Part shown: positions 17,644-26,862 of the stretch, piece after piece
How positions within the stretch are numbered: the first letter of the stretch is position 1
Layout of the letters: each line of letters begins with the position of its first letter
DNA from: Herbinix hemicellulosilytica
Lineage (GTDB): Bacteria; Bacillota; Clostridia; Lachnospirales; Lachnospiraceae
NCBI RefSeq assembly: GCF_002904165.1
Contig: NZ_CVTD020000024.1
Span: 1-64,000, forward strand
Reading direction: 5' to 3'
DNA length: 64,000 nucleotides
Program-made: the position numbers and the translations under genes
Notes under the pieces: generated by a model
What the model was told of the DNA's origin: nothing
What the model saw: only the letters and a program-made list of their open reading frames with translations
The model's database searches: none

Positions 17644-17916
17644 AGTCTATTTTCCTTTCTATTATGCTTATTTATCAAGAAATTCTGCCGCATAAGTCCA
17701 TAAAAGGTGATTAGCGACAGAATAACATCCCATATTATAAGATTCAATTTATTATACATAAAACATACCTATTATTACTGCAAAATAACAAATCCATATT
17801 AACCATATTATATTATAATAAAATAAATATCAAGTATATAAACTGCCAATAGGGCTCCTGTTTATCTGCCTTTTACTATAATCTTATTTTTATAAAATAT
17901 CTTTTGTTTTAAACAT

Positions 17917-18034
17917 AAGGAGCTGTTTCATATATTACCGCTCGATATGCTCTCTTCCTGATAGACATATTAATTAATAAAATCTTTTCACTTAATCAGA
18001 GCATATCAAACACATCTGCATGAAACAACTCCTT
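17917..18034. repeat. Nested long-range inverted repeats upstream of uxuA
   Basis: The outer arms (17917-17931 and 18020-18034) match over 14 of 15 positions. A perfect 10-bp inner pair (GATATGCTCT 17944-17953 with 17998-18007) is nested inside. The whole element is 118 bp. It lies in a 522-bp gene-free stretch between GH67 and uxuA, both on the minus strand. It could be a terminator after GH67 or a structured RNA. No obvious target duplication flanks it. Confidence 0.5.
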
Positions 18035-18165
18035 TTCGGATTAGGTAATATCCTAACCCTTATACCGTTTATAAACATCAAAATAATTTAAAAATATTAA
18101 AAACAATTTTGATATTATAAACCGGCAGAAAGCGTACAAATTTAATGCAATCTTATTTTTTAAAA

Positions 18166-20187
18166 TTAATATATCGTTCTGTTCTTTTCGTCCTTAACAC
18201 CCGATTTTCTGTAAAAATATGTGTTTATCCTGTCACGCCATTCTCTGGCATTCTCCAGCTGCTTATAAAAGCGTTCCCTGCATCTCATATATACGTCGTC
18301 CGGGATAAGGCCTTTTAAATCTTCCCAATCTCTTACCATTTTTTCAACTTCCTCTGCCCCTTCAAAATGAGTATCGTATATATGCTGAATTAGGGTTTTA
18401 CCGCTTTTTAATTTATAATCATACCTGACATAATGGAAAAACAGCAAAAGTTCCTCGGGGCAGGTTTCTATATTCTCGTACATTGAAGCATTAGGCTCAT
18501 TGTATTGACCCGCATAACCTGTACCGCTCCTTACGGTTCTGTCCACTCCAAGACCGTTTCTGTCAGCCCTGTGATAGGTGCCCCATCTGTCGTACTCATA
18601 TCCGTCTACATTGGGCCCGTAATGGCTGCCCGGATTTACCATCCACCCTATGCCTAAGGGTGATGTATACTTTTCGTATACAGGCCATGATTTCATAAGA
18701 ATATCAAAAATAGTTTTTATTACTTTATCCTTATGAGGAAACGTCAGCTTTATCCATTCAAGGGCAATCTGCTCTGAAGTAAGCTCCGTATTCCATGCCA
18801 GCCTTCCGAAACCATACAGGTTAGCAGCGGCCAGGTCATGGCCTGTCCAGTTAAAATCGTTACCGGTATTGGATACTGCTGCCATACCGCAATTAATCTG
18901 ATTGTAAGCTCTTCCCGATACAATATCGGCTACGGTTGCTCCATCTTCTTTTGCATAAGTTTCGAAATTAAGCACTTCTTTCCACATAGGAATTAAATAA
19001 CATACATCTATTTGCTGTCCGGTATATTCCTGAGCCGCCTGGACTTCAAGAATCATATTTGTATTTTTTAAGCCGCCAAACAAAGGAGATACCGGTTCCC
19101 TTACCTGAAAATCCATAGGGCCGTTTTTTATCTGAAGCACAACATTATCTTCAAACTTACCGTCAAGTCCTATAAAATTATCGTAAGCAGCCTTTGCACG
19201 GTCGGTTTTATAATCTCTCCAGTCCTGCATGCAGTTATATACAAAACATCTCCAGATAAGCAGACCGCCATAAGGTTTTAAAGCCCTTGCAAGCATATTC
19301 GCTCCGTCGGCATGGGTACGGCCGTAAGTAAAAGGCCCCGGCCTTCCTTCGGAGTCAGCTTTGACAAGGAATCCTCCGAAATTCGGAATATATTCATAAA
19401 TCTTCTTTACACAGTCATTCCACCAATTTTGCACCCTTTCATCCAAGGGATCGGATACGGGCAGTCCTCCTATTTCGATAGGTGCCGCAAAATTAATACT
19501 TAAAAATAACTTTATACCATAACCGGCAAATATATCAGCTATGGTCCGAAGTTTACCCAAATAGCGCTCTGTAATAAGTTCGGTAGCCGCCTTGTGCACA
19601 TTTACATTATTAATAACTGTTGCATTGATACCGACGGACGCGATAAGTCTGGCATAATCTTTTGTCCGTTCGTTTATCAATATTTCATCATTTTCAAAGA
19701 AAAACGATTTGCCTGAATATCCTCTTTCTATGCTTCCGTCCATATTGTCCCAATGGTTTAGCATTCGGATATTGTTTTTCGGATTTTCGTTTATGTCAAG
19801 CCCGCGAACAGAAAGCCCCTGGCCTATACGCCGTATCAAATCAAAACATCCGTATAACAGGCCTTGCCCGGTCTTGGCTTCTATGCGGACAGTTTTTCCC
19901 GTTTGTAATATCCTGTATCCTTCCTCGGAAATTTTGCTGTTATCATCATTTAATAACTTTAAAATTATACCTGTTGTTACCTTTTCAGTCTCAGTACCAT
20001 CCTGATACTCGCAGGATACATTTATACCAAGAATGTTTTTCAATGCATAAGTAAGCTCATTTATGGCATTTTGAATAATGATATCGTTTTTGTTCTCATT
20101 TACGCAAACTGTAAGTTCGGTTAATAAATCTTTGTCAGAATAATTTTCAATAAAGCTATAATTTAACCAGCACTGATTGTAATTCAT
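18166..20187 (-). CDS. Alpha-glucuronidase, GH67
   Basis: 673 aa from the ATG at 20187, with GGAGG 5 nt upstream; the TTG at 20199 is that ribosome site itself. GH67 enzymes release (4-O-methyl)glucuronic acid from the non-reducing end of xylo-oligosaccharides. Family regions include [40 protein letters not shown], and the C-terminal [20 protein letters not shown]. No signal peptide, so it acts in the cytosol on imported oligosaccharides. Its product would enter the UxuB/UxuA route after isomerisation. Confidence 0.96.
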   Translation of the reverse strand: MNYNQCWLNYSFIENYSDKDLLTELTVCVNENKNDIIIQNAINELTYALKNILGINVSCEYQDGTETEKVTTGIILKLLNDDNSKISEEGYRILQTGKTVRIEAKTGQGLLYGCFDLIRRIGQGLSVRGLDINENPKNNIRMLNHWDNMDGSIERGYSGKSFFFENDEILINERTKDYARLIASVGINATVINNVNVHKAATELITERYLGKLRTIADIFAGYGIKLFLSINFAAPIEIGGLPVSDPLDERVQNWWNDCVKKIYEYIPNFGGFLVKADSEGRPGPFTYGRTHADGANMLARALKPYGGLLIWRCFVYNCMQDWRDYKTDRAKAAYDNFIGLDGKFEDNVVLQIKNGPMDFQVREPVSPLFGGLKNTNMILEVQAAQEYTGQQIDVCYLIPMWKEVLNFETYAKEDGATVADIVSGRAYNQINCGMAAVSNTGNDFNWTGHDLAAANLYGFGRLAWNTELTSEQIALEWIKLTFPHKDKVIKTIFDILMKSWPVYEKYTSPLGIGWMVNPGSHYGPNVDGYEYDRWGTYHRADRNGLGVDRTVRSGTGYAGQYNEPNASMYENIETCPEELLLFFHYVRYDYKLKSGKTLIQHIYDTHFEGAEEVEKMVRDWEDLKGLIPDDVYMRCRERFYKQLENAREWRDRINTYFYRKSGVKDEKNRTIY

Positions 20188-20432
20188 AAATTCCTCCAAT
20201 AATTATTTATCATTCGGTTACATGAAGTCATGCATGTATATAATTTAGAATAAAGATCTATATTATCAAAAAATTTTCAGCTTTATACTTCTAATTAGCC
20301 TAAACACATAATCTTACATATCCGCTCTGCCGGCACAATTTAAATTATATGAACACCATTTATATAATTTCAAATATTAGTTTAAGTAATTTATTCAATA
20401 CTGATAACCCAAGAGTTAAATTGAATAAAAAA

Positions 20433-20452
20433 GCGGACGCCTCTGCGCCCGC
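20433..20452 (-). terminator. Terminator after the GH3 gene
   Basis: GCGGACGC, a CTCT loop and GCGCCCGC form an 8-bp stem with one imperfect pair, directly beyond the GH3 stop. On the minus strand it is flanked by AAAAAAG and TTTTTTATT. A classic intrinsic terminator. Confidence 0.93.
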
Positions 20453-20457
20453 CTTTT

Positions 20458-22626
20458 TTATTTTCTTGATTCAAGTATAACAGTACGGTCGGAACGCATG
20501 ATTTTACAGAAAGGTTTTTTGCCTGTCAGTTTTATGCTTCTTACATCCGGTTGGCTTGTACCAATATAGACTTCATATTCGCCTTCATGTAAAACAAGAT
20601 TTCCGTCGTTATCATAAAGTCCGAAGGCAGTATTATCCAATTCAATAGTAACGGTTCTTGATTCACCGGGATTTAAAAATACTTTTTTAAGCCCCTTTAA
20701 CTGCCAGTTCGGTGCACCTTCCCGTTTTACCTTTACATAAATCTGAACGGTTTCCGCACCCGGCATATCTCCCGTATTTTTAATGTTTGCGGTACATAAT
20801 ACTTTTTGTCCGAATATGATATTATCCGTATTAACGGTTACATCAGACAGTTCAAAGTCCGTATAAGATAAGCCGTATCCGAAAGGATACAATGCTTCAT
20901 TTTTCATATAACGATATGTCCTGTTTGCCATGCTGTAATCAGTAAAGTCAGGCAGCTCCTCTGTTGAACGATAAAACGTTACGGGAAGCTTACCTTCAGG
21001 AGAATATTCCCCGAACAAAATTTGAGCTATTGCTCTTCCTCCCTGGGCTCCGGGATACCATCCCTGAATTATTGCAGGAATATGTTCGTCAGCCCATGGT
21101 ATGCTTAAAGCACTTCCTGAAAGCAGTACCAGTATCACAGGTTTTCCGCAATTATATATTTCTTTCAGTACTTCTTCCTGAATTCCGGGAAGATTCAAAT
21201 TCGGCTTATCCCCGCTGGCAAATTCGTTGCCCTGGTCTCCTTCTTCACCTTCAAGCCCCGGGTCCAGTCCAAAGCAAGCTATAACAACATCACTCATCTC
21301 ACATACCGCTTTTACTTCCGCAAGCCTGTCATTCTCTTTGCCTAATCCCTGTATGGATTTCTTAAACAAATGGCATCCTTCGGAGTAGTACACTCTTACA
21401 TCGTCTCCGAGATATTCCTTTATCCCTTCCAATACGGTAATATATTCGGAAGCGGTACCTTCATAGTTGCCTACAAGGGCTTTTCGGTTGTTTGCATTAG
21501 GCCCGATAACACCTACTGTCTTTAATTTTGATTTATCTAAAGGAAGAAGTTTGTTTTCGTTCTTTAACAGAACAATACATTTTCTTGCAGCTTTTAAGTT
21601 AAGCTCCTTATGTTCCTTACAGTCTACCTTATCATATCCGATGGAATTGAAAGGAACCTTTTCGGGATCGTCAAACAGTCCAAGCTTCATTCTGGTTGTA
21701 ATAAGTCTTACTACGGCTTCATCAAGGGTCTTTTCATCTACAAGGCCGTCTCTTACGGCAAGCAGTAAGTTGCCAAAAATATTGCCGCAGTTAAGATCGC
21801 ATCCGTTATTCATTGCCAAAGCAACCGATTCAACCGGAGTTGAAGTTACCTTGTGATTCTCATGGAAATCTTTTATAGCCCAGCAGTCTGAAACCACATG
21901 GCCTTTAAAGCCCCATTGATCCCTAAGAATATCCTTAAGCAAGGTTTTGCTTCCGCAGCAAGGTTCTCCGTTGGTGCGGTTATAAGCTCCCATGACCGCT
22001 TCTACATTACCTTCCTGTACGCAAGCCTTAAATGCGGGAAGATAAGTTTCATATAAATCCTGAATTGATACTTCCGCATTAAAACTGTGTCTTAAATCTT
22101 CCGGTCCCGAATGAACCGCAAAATGCTTGGCACATGCGGCTGCTTTCAGATATTTGCTGTCCTTGCCCTGGATACCATTAATAAAGCGGACTCCCAGTCT
22201 GCCTGTCAAGTACGGATCTTCACCGTATGTTTCATGGCCCCGTCCCCATCTGGGGTCTCTGAAAATATTAACGTTTGGCGACCAGAAAGTTAGGCCTTTA
22301 TAAATATCATAATCACCGTACTTTTGTTGAGCATTGAACTTTGCCCTTCCTTCTGTGGAGATAACATCTGCCACTTCTTCCAAAAGATCTTCATCAAATG
22401 TAGCCGCAAGACCTATAGCCTGTGGAAATACGGTTGCAACACCCGCACGGGCCACACCGTGGAGAGCTTCGTTCCACCAGTTATAAGCTTTTACACCCAG
22501 CCTTTCAATAGCGGCAGCAGTATGCAGAGTCTGAAAAACCTTTTCCTCCAGTGTCATTCTTGATACCAGGTCTCTAGCTCTTTCTTCAAAACTAAGTGAT
22601 TGATCCAAATAAGCCTTATATTCCAT
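20458..22626 (-). CDS. GH3 beta-xylosidase
   Basis: 722 aa, no signal peptide. The N-terminal barrel has LGVKAYNWWNEALHGVAR and SPNVNIFRDPRWGRGHETYGEDPYL, a pattern typical of GH3 xylan 1,4-beta-xylosidases. The nucleophile Asp is in GHVVSDCWAI. A second alpha/beta sandwich domain and a C-terminal fibronectin-III-like domain (ETVQIYVKV...LKGLKKVFLNPGES) follow. It should cleave xylose from xylo-oligosaccharides, with beta-glucosidase or arabinosidase side activity possible. The ATG follows AGGAGG. Confidence 0.92.
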   Translation of the reverse strand: MEYKAYLDQSLSFEERARDLVSRMTLEEKVFQTLHTAAAIERLGVKAYNWWNEALHGVARAGVATVFPQAIGLAATFDEDLLEEVADVISTEGRAKFNAQQKYGDYDIYKGLTFWSPNVNIFRDPRWGRGHETYGEDPYLTGRLGVRFINGIQGKDSKYLKAAACAKHFAVHSGPEDLRHSFNAEVSIQDLYETYLPAFKACVQEGNVEAVMGAYNRTNGEPCCGSKTLLKDILRDQWGFKGHVVSDCWAIKDFHENHKVTSTPVESVALAMNNGCDLNCGNIFGNLLLAVRDGLVDEKTLDEAVVRLITTRMKLGLFDDPEKVPFNSIGYDKVDCKEHKELNLKAARKCIVLLKNENKLLPLDKSKLKTVGVIGPNANNRKALVGNYEGTASEYITVLEGIKEYLGDDVRVYYSEGCHLFKKSIQGLGKENDRLAEVKAVCEMSDVVIACFGLDPGLEGEEGDQGNEFASGDKPNLNLPGIQEEVLKEIYNCGKPVILVLLSGSALSIPWADEHIPAIIQGWYPGAQGGRAIAQILFGEYSPEGKLPVTFYRSTEELPDFTDYSMANRTYRYMKNEALYPFGYGLSYTDFELSDVTVNTDNIIFGQKVLCTANIKNTGDMPGAETVQIYVKVKREGAPNWQLKGLKKVFLNPGESRTVTIELDNTAFGLYDNDGNLVLHEGEYEVYIGTSQPDVRSIKLTGKKPFCKIMRSDRTVILESRK

Positions 22627-22813
22627 CTTTATCCTCCTGTATAAAACAGTACATTTGAATTAAATTATATCATATGGCTTCATATTTTGCTCGCAATTTT
22701 TAACTAAATTTCAACTATATTTAAAAAATTATTTTACTCAGAAAATATTGTATAATATAATGATACCAGAAATTAAGACAGACAAAACGGCCAAAATAAG
22801 TTAGAATGGAACT

Positions 22814-23107
22814 ATGGAAAAGAGAAGAAATTTTACACCGGAAGAAAAAGCAAAAATAGTGATTGAGGTCTTAAGGGAAGAAAGAACGCTGAATGAGATT
22901 GCTGCCGAATATGAAATACATCCGAACCAGCTAAGTCGCTGGAAGGCAGAATTCATAAGCAATGCAGGCAGAGTTTTCAGCAAGGAAACTGATGAAGTAG
23001 AGAAGGTCAAACAGTCGTATGAAAAGGAGAAGGACGAACTGTTTAAGCAAATTGGACAACTTTCATATGAGGTTGCCTGGCTTAAAAAAAAATCTGGCCG
23101 ACTCTAA
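22814..23107 (+). CDS. IS3-family transposase OrfA (copy 1)
   Basis: 97 aa. Helix-turn-helix of the IS3/IS911 OrfA type (FTPEEKAKIVIEVLREERTLNEIAAEYEIHPNQLSRWK), then a leucine-zipper-like coiled coil to the C-terminus. It ends ten codons after an A9 tract (23084-23092), where OrfB begins in another frame. Confidence 0.93.
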   Translation: MEKRRNFTPEEKAKIVIEVLREERTLNEIAAEYEIHPNQLSRWKAEFISNAGRVFSKETDEVEKVKQSYEKEKDELFKQIGQLSYEVAWLKKKSGRL

Positions 23108-23966
23108 GTCCCGTGAAGACCGCATGAAGATGATTGACAGAGAAGAAAAGAAACTGAGCATCACAAAGCAAGCCGAACTGTTGGGAATTAACCGTACAAG
23201 CCTTTACTACAAGCCGGTTCCAGTAAATGATGAGGAATACCTGATTAAGCGTATTATTGATGAGATTTACACGGCTCATCCGGAGTATGGCTACCGCAGG
23301 ATGACGAATATCCTGAACCGGGATTATCACATTCATATCAATCGAAAGCGAACCCGGCGTTACATGAGGGAAATGGGGATCCATGGTTTCTGTCCTGGAC
23401 CTAATCTTAGCAAACGTCTGCATGGCAAGTATTTGTATCCGTATTTGCTGAGAGGCTTGAATATTGATCATCCAAACCAGGTATGGTCTATAGACATAAC
23501 ATACTGCCGGATGAAACGTGGTTTTATGTACATGGTAGCCATTATAGACTGGTATTCCCGGTATATTGTTGGATTTGAGTTATCAAATACTTTGGAAAGG
23601 ACATTTGTATTAGAGGCAATAAAAAAGGCGATCAAACGGTACGGGAAACCTGAAATTATGAACAGTGACCAAGGTTCACAGTTTACCAGTGATGATTACA
23701 TAAACTTACTAAAAAGTAACAATATAAAAATTTCAATGGATGGGAAAGGAAGAGCACTGGATAACCAAAGGATAGAGCGCTTCTTTCGATCTTACAAGTG
23801 GGAAAAGCTTTATCTTGAGGATTGCGAAACAGGGCACCAACTCCGGCAGATTACCAGGGATTATGTTGAATATTATAACAACCGGAGACCTCATCAGTCG
23901 TTAGACTACAAAACGCCAGCAGAGTATTATTTCGGGGTTTACAAACAGTTTCAGGCAGTCGTATAA
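23019..23966 (+). CDS. IS3-family transposase OrfB (copy 1)
   Basis: Open frame of 315 codons overlapping orfA; the functional part probably starts at or after 23084. It has the HTH_21 region (HPEYGYRRMTNILNRDYHIHINRKRTRRYM) and a complete DDE integrase core: Asp in VWSIDITY, Asp in NSDQGSQFTS and Glu in NQRIERFFRS. The frame is +1 relative to orfA, not the -1 usual for IS3 elements. Expression would need +1 or -2 shifting, transcript slippage at the A9 tract, or separate initiation (ATG at 23124). Confidence 0.92.
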   Translation: MKRRRTNCLSKLDNFHMRLPGLKKNLADSKSREDRMKMIDREEKKLSITKQAELLGINRTSLYYKPVPVNDEEYLIKRIIDEIYTAHPEYGYRRMTNILNRDYHIHINRKRTRRYMREMGIHGFCPGPNLSKRLHGKYLYPYLLRGLNIDHPNQVWSIDITYCRMKRGFMYMVAIIDWYSRYIVGFELSNTLERTFVLEAIKKAIKRYGKPEIMNSDQGSQFTSDDYINLLKSNNIKISMDGKGRALDNQRIERFFRSYKWEKLYLEDCETGHQLRQITRDYVEYYNNRRPHQSLDYKTPAEYYFGVYKQFQAVV

Positions 23967-24323
23967 AACCTTGGGGCTCTGCCCCAAACCCCGTCCTCGC
24001 CGGAAGGCAGCCGGTCTGTCATGACAGACCGGAAAGAAAAATGATGTATGTGTATTGGATGTCAAGGGTCAAGATGAACTCGCTTACGCTCGCCCTTGAC
24101 ATCCTCAGACATAGTAAATAAATGTAAAATATAGAAATTTAAAGAAAGGAGAATCTAACTTAGAAAAGCTGAAAAATTGTCTTGACAATGGGGGGCATTA
24201 TATAAATTCTATCTTTAATTAGTATGAATAAAGCCTTCAATTTTATCCGAACTATTATAAATCCTTAGTTTTTCATTGTTTTTTATATTTATTGTTAATC
24301 ATAGGGCAATAATGTCTAAATAT

Positions 24324-24348
24324 AACTTAGTTGGGAATAAATTGAATA
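24324..24348. repeat. 25-bp direct repeat flanking the IS481 element (left)
   Basis: Identical to 25424-25448. It abuts the left end of the IS481-type element exactly. See the finding on its unusual length for a target-site duplication. Confidence 0.85.
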
Positions 24349-24391
24349 TGTAGGTTTACAATACATGTGTTACAAAATTAAATAAATAAAA

Positions 24392-24465
24392 ACGGAAATG
24401 CTCTCTTTTGTGTTATATTTAAGTTACCATACAAAAATACAAACAGAAAGGAGAAGCATTTCCGT
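24392..24465 (+). promoter_or_regulatory. Inverted repeat hiding the transposase ribosome site
   Basis: ACGGAAATGCT (24392-24402) is perfectly complementary to 24455-24465, which directly precedes the ATG. Pairing can extend so that CTCTTTT (24403-24409) covers the ribosome site AAAGGAG (24447-24453). A TTATAT -10-like box lies in the loop, so only transcripts entering from outside would contain both arms. Confidence 0.55.
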
Positions 24466-25413
24466 ATGGCTATTATAACACAGGATATGAGATTTAGACT
24501 AGCATTAATTAAGTATGCTGATAAATATGGTGTTTCAAAAGCTGCTGCTCGTTATAAAACCAATCGCCAGTATGTCTATCGCTGGAAACGCCGTTACGAT
24601 GGCTCTTGGGATTCTCTTAGAGATCGGTCCAGAAGGCCTCATCATCATCCTAATCAGCATACTGAAGAAGAAATCAAACTTATTAATAACATGCGCCGTC
24701 GTAATCCTCATGATGGTTTGGTTGTTTTTTGGGTAAAACTTAGGCAACGTGGCTATAAAAGATCCATCACCGGTCTATATCGTTTTCTTCGTAAGAAAAG
24801 CCTTATGCCTACTAAACCAAAAAAACCAAAGTACATTCCTAAGCCTTATGAGAAAATGTCATATCCTGGCCAGAGGTTCCAGATTGATGTCAAGGCCGTA
24901 CCTTCTTCATGCCTGGTTAATGAAGCCAAGGGGCAAAAGTTTTATCAGTATACTGCTATTGATGAATATTCCAGATGGCGTTATGTTGAAGCTTTTGAAG
25001 AGCGTAGTACATATTCATCTATGCAGTTTTTAGAGCACCTTGTAAAAGCATTTCCACTGCCCATAGAATGCATTCAAACAGATAATGGCATGGAATTCAC
25101 TAAACGCCTTTCATCAGGAAATAAAGCTAAAACACCGACAATTTTTGAAGTACGACTTAAGCAACTAGGTATTCGTCATAAACTCATACGGCCATTTACG
25201 CCCAGGCATAATGGTAAAGTAGAACGAAGTCATAGAAAGGATAATGAGCGATTCTATTCAACGCATACCTTCTATTCATTCGAGGATTTCAGTAAGCAGC
25301 TAACTATATATAACAAAAGAGAGTATAACCGTTTTCCAATTAGACCCCTGGGATGGAAATCGCCACAAGAAGTCTTAAATGATTTTATTAAGTATGGTGT
25401 AACATATGTTTGA
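24466..25413 (+). CDS. IS481-family transposase
   Basis: 315 aa in one frame. N-terminal helix-turn-helix (YGVSKAAARYKTNRQYVYRWKRRY), then the integrase core with Asp in RFQIDVKAVP, Asp in CIQTDNGMEFT and Glu in HNGKVERSHRKDNERFY. A single ORF with this DDE layout is characteristic of IS481 rather than two-ORF IS3 elements. Intact by length, so potentially active. Confidence 0.93.
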   Translation: MAIITQDMRFRLALIKYADKYGVSKAAARYKTNRQYVYRWKRRYDGSWDSLRDRSRRPHHHPNQHTEEEIKLINNMRRRNPHDGLVVFWVKLRQRGYKRSITGLYRFLRKKSLMPTKPKKPKYIPKPYEKMSYPGQRFQIDVKAVPSSCLVNEAKGQKFYQYTAIDEYSRWRYVEAFEERSTYSSMQFLEHLVKAFPLPIECIQTDNGMEFTKRLSSGNKAKTPTIFEVRLKQLGIRHKLIRPFTPRHNGKVERSHRKDNERFYSTHTFYSFEDFSKQLTIYNKREYNRFPIRPLGWKSPQEVLNDFIKYGVTYV

Positions 25414-25423
25414 CAAACCTACA

Positions 25424-25448
25424 AACTTAGTTGGGAATAAATTGAATA
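25424..25448. repeat. 25-bp direct repeat flanking the IS481 element (right)
   Basis: Identical to 24324-24348 and adjacent to the right end of the element. The rest of the stretch up to araC (25449-25765) is AT-rich and should hold the araC promoter; I see no gene in it. Confidence 0.85.
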
Positions 25449-25765
25449 TATGTTTACAAAATTATCTAAATATATTAAAATTAAATTATTGACAATATAA
25501 ATAATAACTCCACACAGGATCGACAGAATACATATGTACTTTTTTATATAAAAAATAGTAATTATTAATAGTATTTAAATAAGCATCAATATTTAAATAT
25601 TGATATAACTTTAAATGTTTTTAGGCTTTTTATATGTAATATATTACATTTGCAGACTTCATATTAAAGCCATCTGTTTATCCTATTTTATGTATGTGAC
25701 TTTAGCTTATACTGGATATCTGTTTTTATTTAGTAAAGCATAAAGTCAAGAGGTGAGGGGTTATA

Positions 25766-26665
25766 ATGAGGATTTTGGACGGTGTTTATGAAAAAATTGA
25801 TTACAAAGATAATTCATCTATTCTTTTATACATCAACAATGAGCCGGATAATTATTCACCCCACTGGCATACTGCGGTAGAAGTTATTATGCCTATTCTC
25901 AATATCTACACGGTCATTATAGGGAAAACCACGTACAATTTGAACGAAGGAGATATATTAATTATACCGCCTGGAGAGCTTCATGAACTGGTTGCCCCAA
26001 AGGAAGGCCTTCGCAGAATCTTATTATTTGACTATTCTTTAATAAGCAGTCTTAAAGGCATTACAAATATTTTTACAGTTCTCAACCAACCCAGACTAAT
26101 CACATCAAGAACTGCTCCTGATACTCACAAAGAACTTTCAAAGATATATGACGAGATAACCGAAGAATACAACAACGACAAAGCTCTTCGTGAAGCAGCC
26201 ATTTATTCGCTAATTATCAGGATGTTTGTTATATTGGGCCGCAAATATATGAATACCGATCATATCTTTCCGGACGTAAAGCTTAACAAGCAGAAAGAAT
26301 ATATTGAGAAGTTTAATTTAATATTTGATTATATCAATGAAAATTTTATGGAAGATATTACCCTTGATGTCATAGCAGACGTAGCAGGTTTCAGTAAATT
26401 CCACTTTTCCAGGCTTTTTAAACAGTTTACCGATATGTCTTTTTATGATTATCTAAACCAAAGGCGGGTTAAGGAAGCCGAAAAGCTTTTGCTTAATCCC
26501 AACCTGTCCATAACAGAAGTCGCCATGAGATCAGGATTTTCAAGTATTTCAACCTTCAACCGGGTATTTAAGCAATTTAAAGAATGTACTCCAACGGAAT
26601 TTAAAAATCTTTATCAGCGGCGCAACCGGGTTAAGCAAAGCATACATATGTTGAATGTTAAATAG
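25766..26665 (+). CDS. AraC-family regulator, probable xylan-locus regulator
   Basis: 299 aa. An N-terminal cupin-type sensor domain (SPHWHTAVEVIMP...GDILIIPPGELHEL) is followed by the AraC DNA-binding domain with two helix-turn-helix units (ITLDVIADVAGFSKFHFSRLFKQFT and LSITEVAMRSGFSSISTFNRVFKQF). The position between GH3/GH67 and GH43/GH10 suggests it controls xylo-oligosaccharide use. The effector is unknown. A ribosome site (GAGGTGAGGGG) precedes the ATG. The two IS elements just upstream may have altered its promoter. Confidence 0.9.
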   Translation: MRILDGVYEKIDYKDNSSILLYINNEPDNYSPHWHTAVEVIMPILNIYTVIIGKTTYNLNEGDILIIPPGELHELVAPKEGLRRILLFDYSLISSLKGITNIFTVLNQPRLITSRTAPDTHKELSKIYDEITEEYNNDKALREAAIYSLIIRMFVILGRKYMNTDHIFPDVKLNKQKEYIEKFNLIFDYINENFMEDITLDVIADVAGFSKFHFSRLFKQFTDMSFYDYLNQRRVKEAEKLLLNPNLSITEVAMRSGFSSISTFNRVFKQFKECTPTEFKNLYQRRNRVKQSIHMLNVK

Positions 26666-26702
26666 CAATACATAATAAAAATAATTTCTCACAAGTAACC
26701 TG

Positions 26703-26766
26703 AAAATCCGCACAGGTATGATGCTTCGCAGCAGAAACGGCTGCGTTTTATACCTGTGCAGATTTT
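26703..26766. terminator. Nested hairpin between araC and GH43
   Basis: The outer arms 26703-26719 and 26750-26766 pair with one mismatch (GCACAGGTAT with ATACCTGTGC at the core). An inner stem CGCAGC/GCTGCG (26727-26732, 26740-26745) is nested inside. TTTTATTTTTAT follows on the plus strand, so it should terminate araC; it lies between convergent genes and may act both ways. Confidence 0.8.
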
Positions 26767-26862
26767 ATTTTTATATTCCTCAAAAGTTTTGTTAATGCTG
26801 TTTTATAATTTTAAATAATTTATAACCTGCCAAAAACATTTGAAGACTGATTACTAATTTGT

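Larger units (their letters stand above)
22756..24202 (+). mobile_element. IS3-family insertion sequence, copy 1 (1447 bp)
   Basis: Identical over 1447 bp to 45541-46987. The ends are defined by comparing the two copies: both begin TATAATG and end CATTATA, and further inside the termini share AAGACA. A 3-bp direct repeat TAA flanks this copy (22753-22755, 24203-24205). It carries orfA and orfB and, after orfB, about 235 bp of non-coding sequence with three hairpins, including a perfect 22-bp palindrome at 24011-24032. It lies 129 bp upstream of the GH3 start. Confidence 0.95.
24349..25423 (+). mobile_element. IS481-family insertion sequence (1075 bp)
   Basis: The ends carry imperfect inverted repeats: the left starts TGTAGGTTT and the right, read inward, starts TGTAGGTTT as well, with about 20 of 25 positions matching. 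One transposase gene fills the element. A perfect 25-bp direct repeat abuts both ends (24324-24348 and 25424-25448). It lies in the gap between the IS3 copy and the araC gene. Confidence 0.9.

Noticed and set aside
23082-23471. 129-codon minus-strand frame in the IS3 element (also at 45867-46256)
   Set aside because: Shadow of orfB; no independent coding signal.
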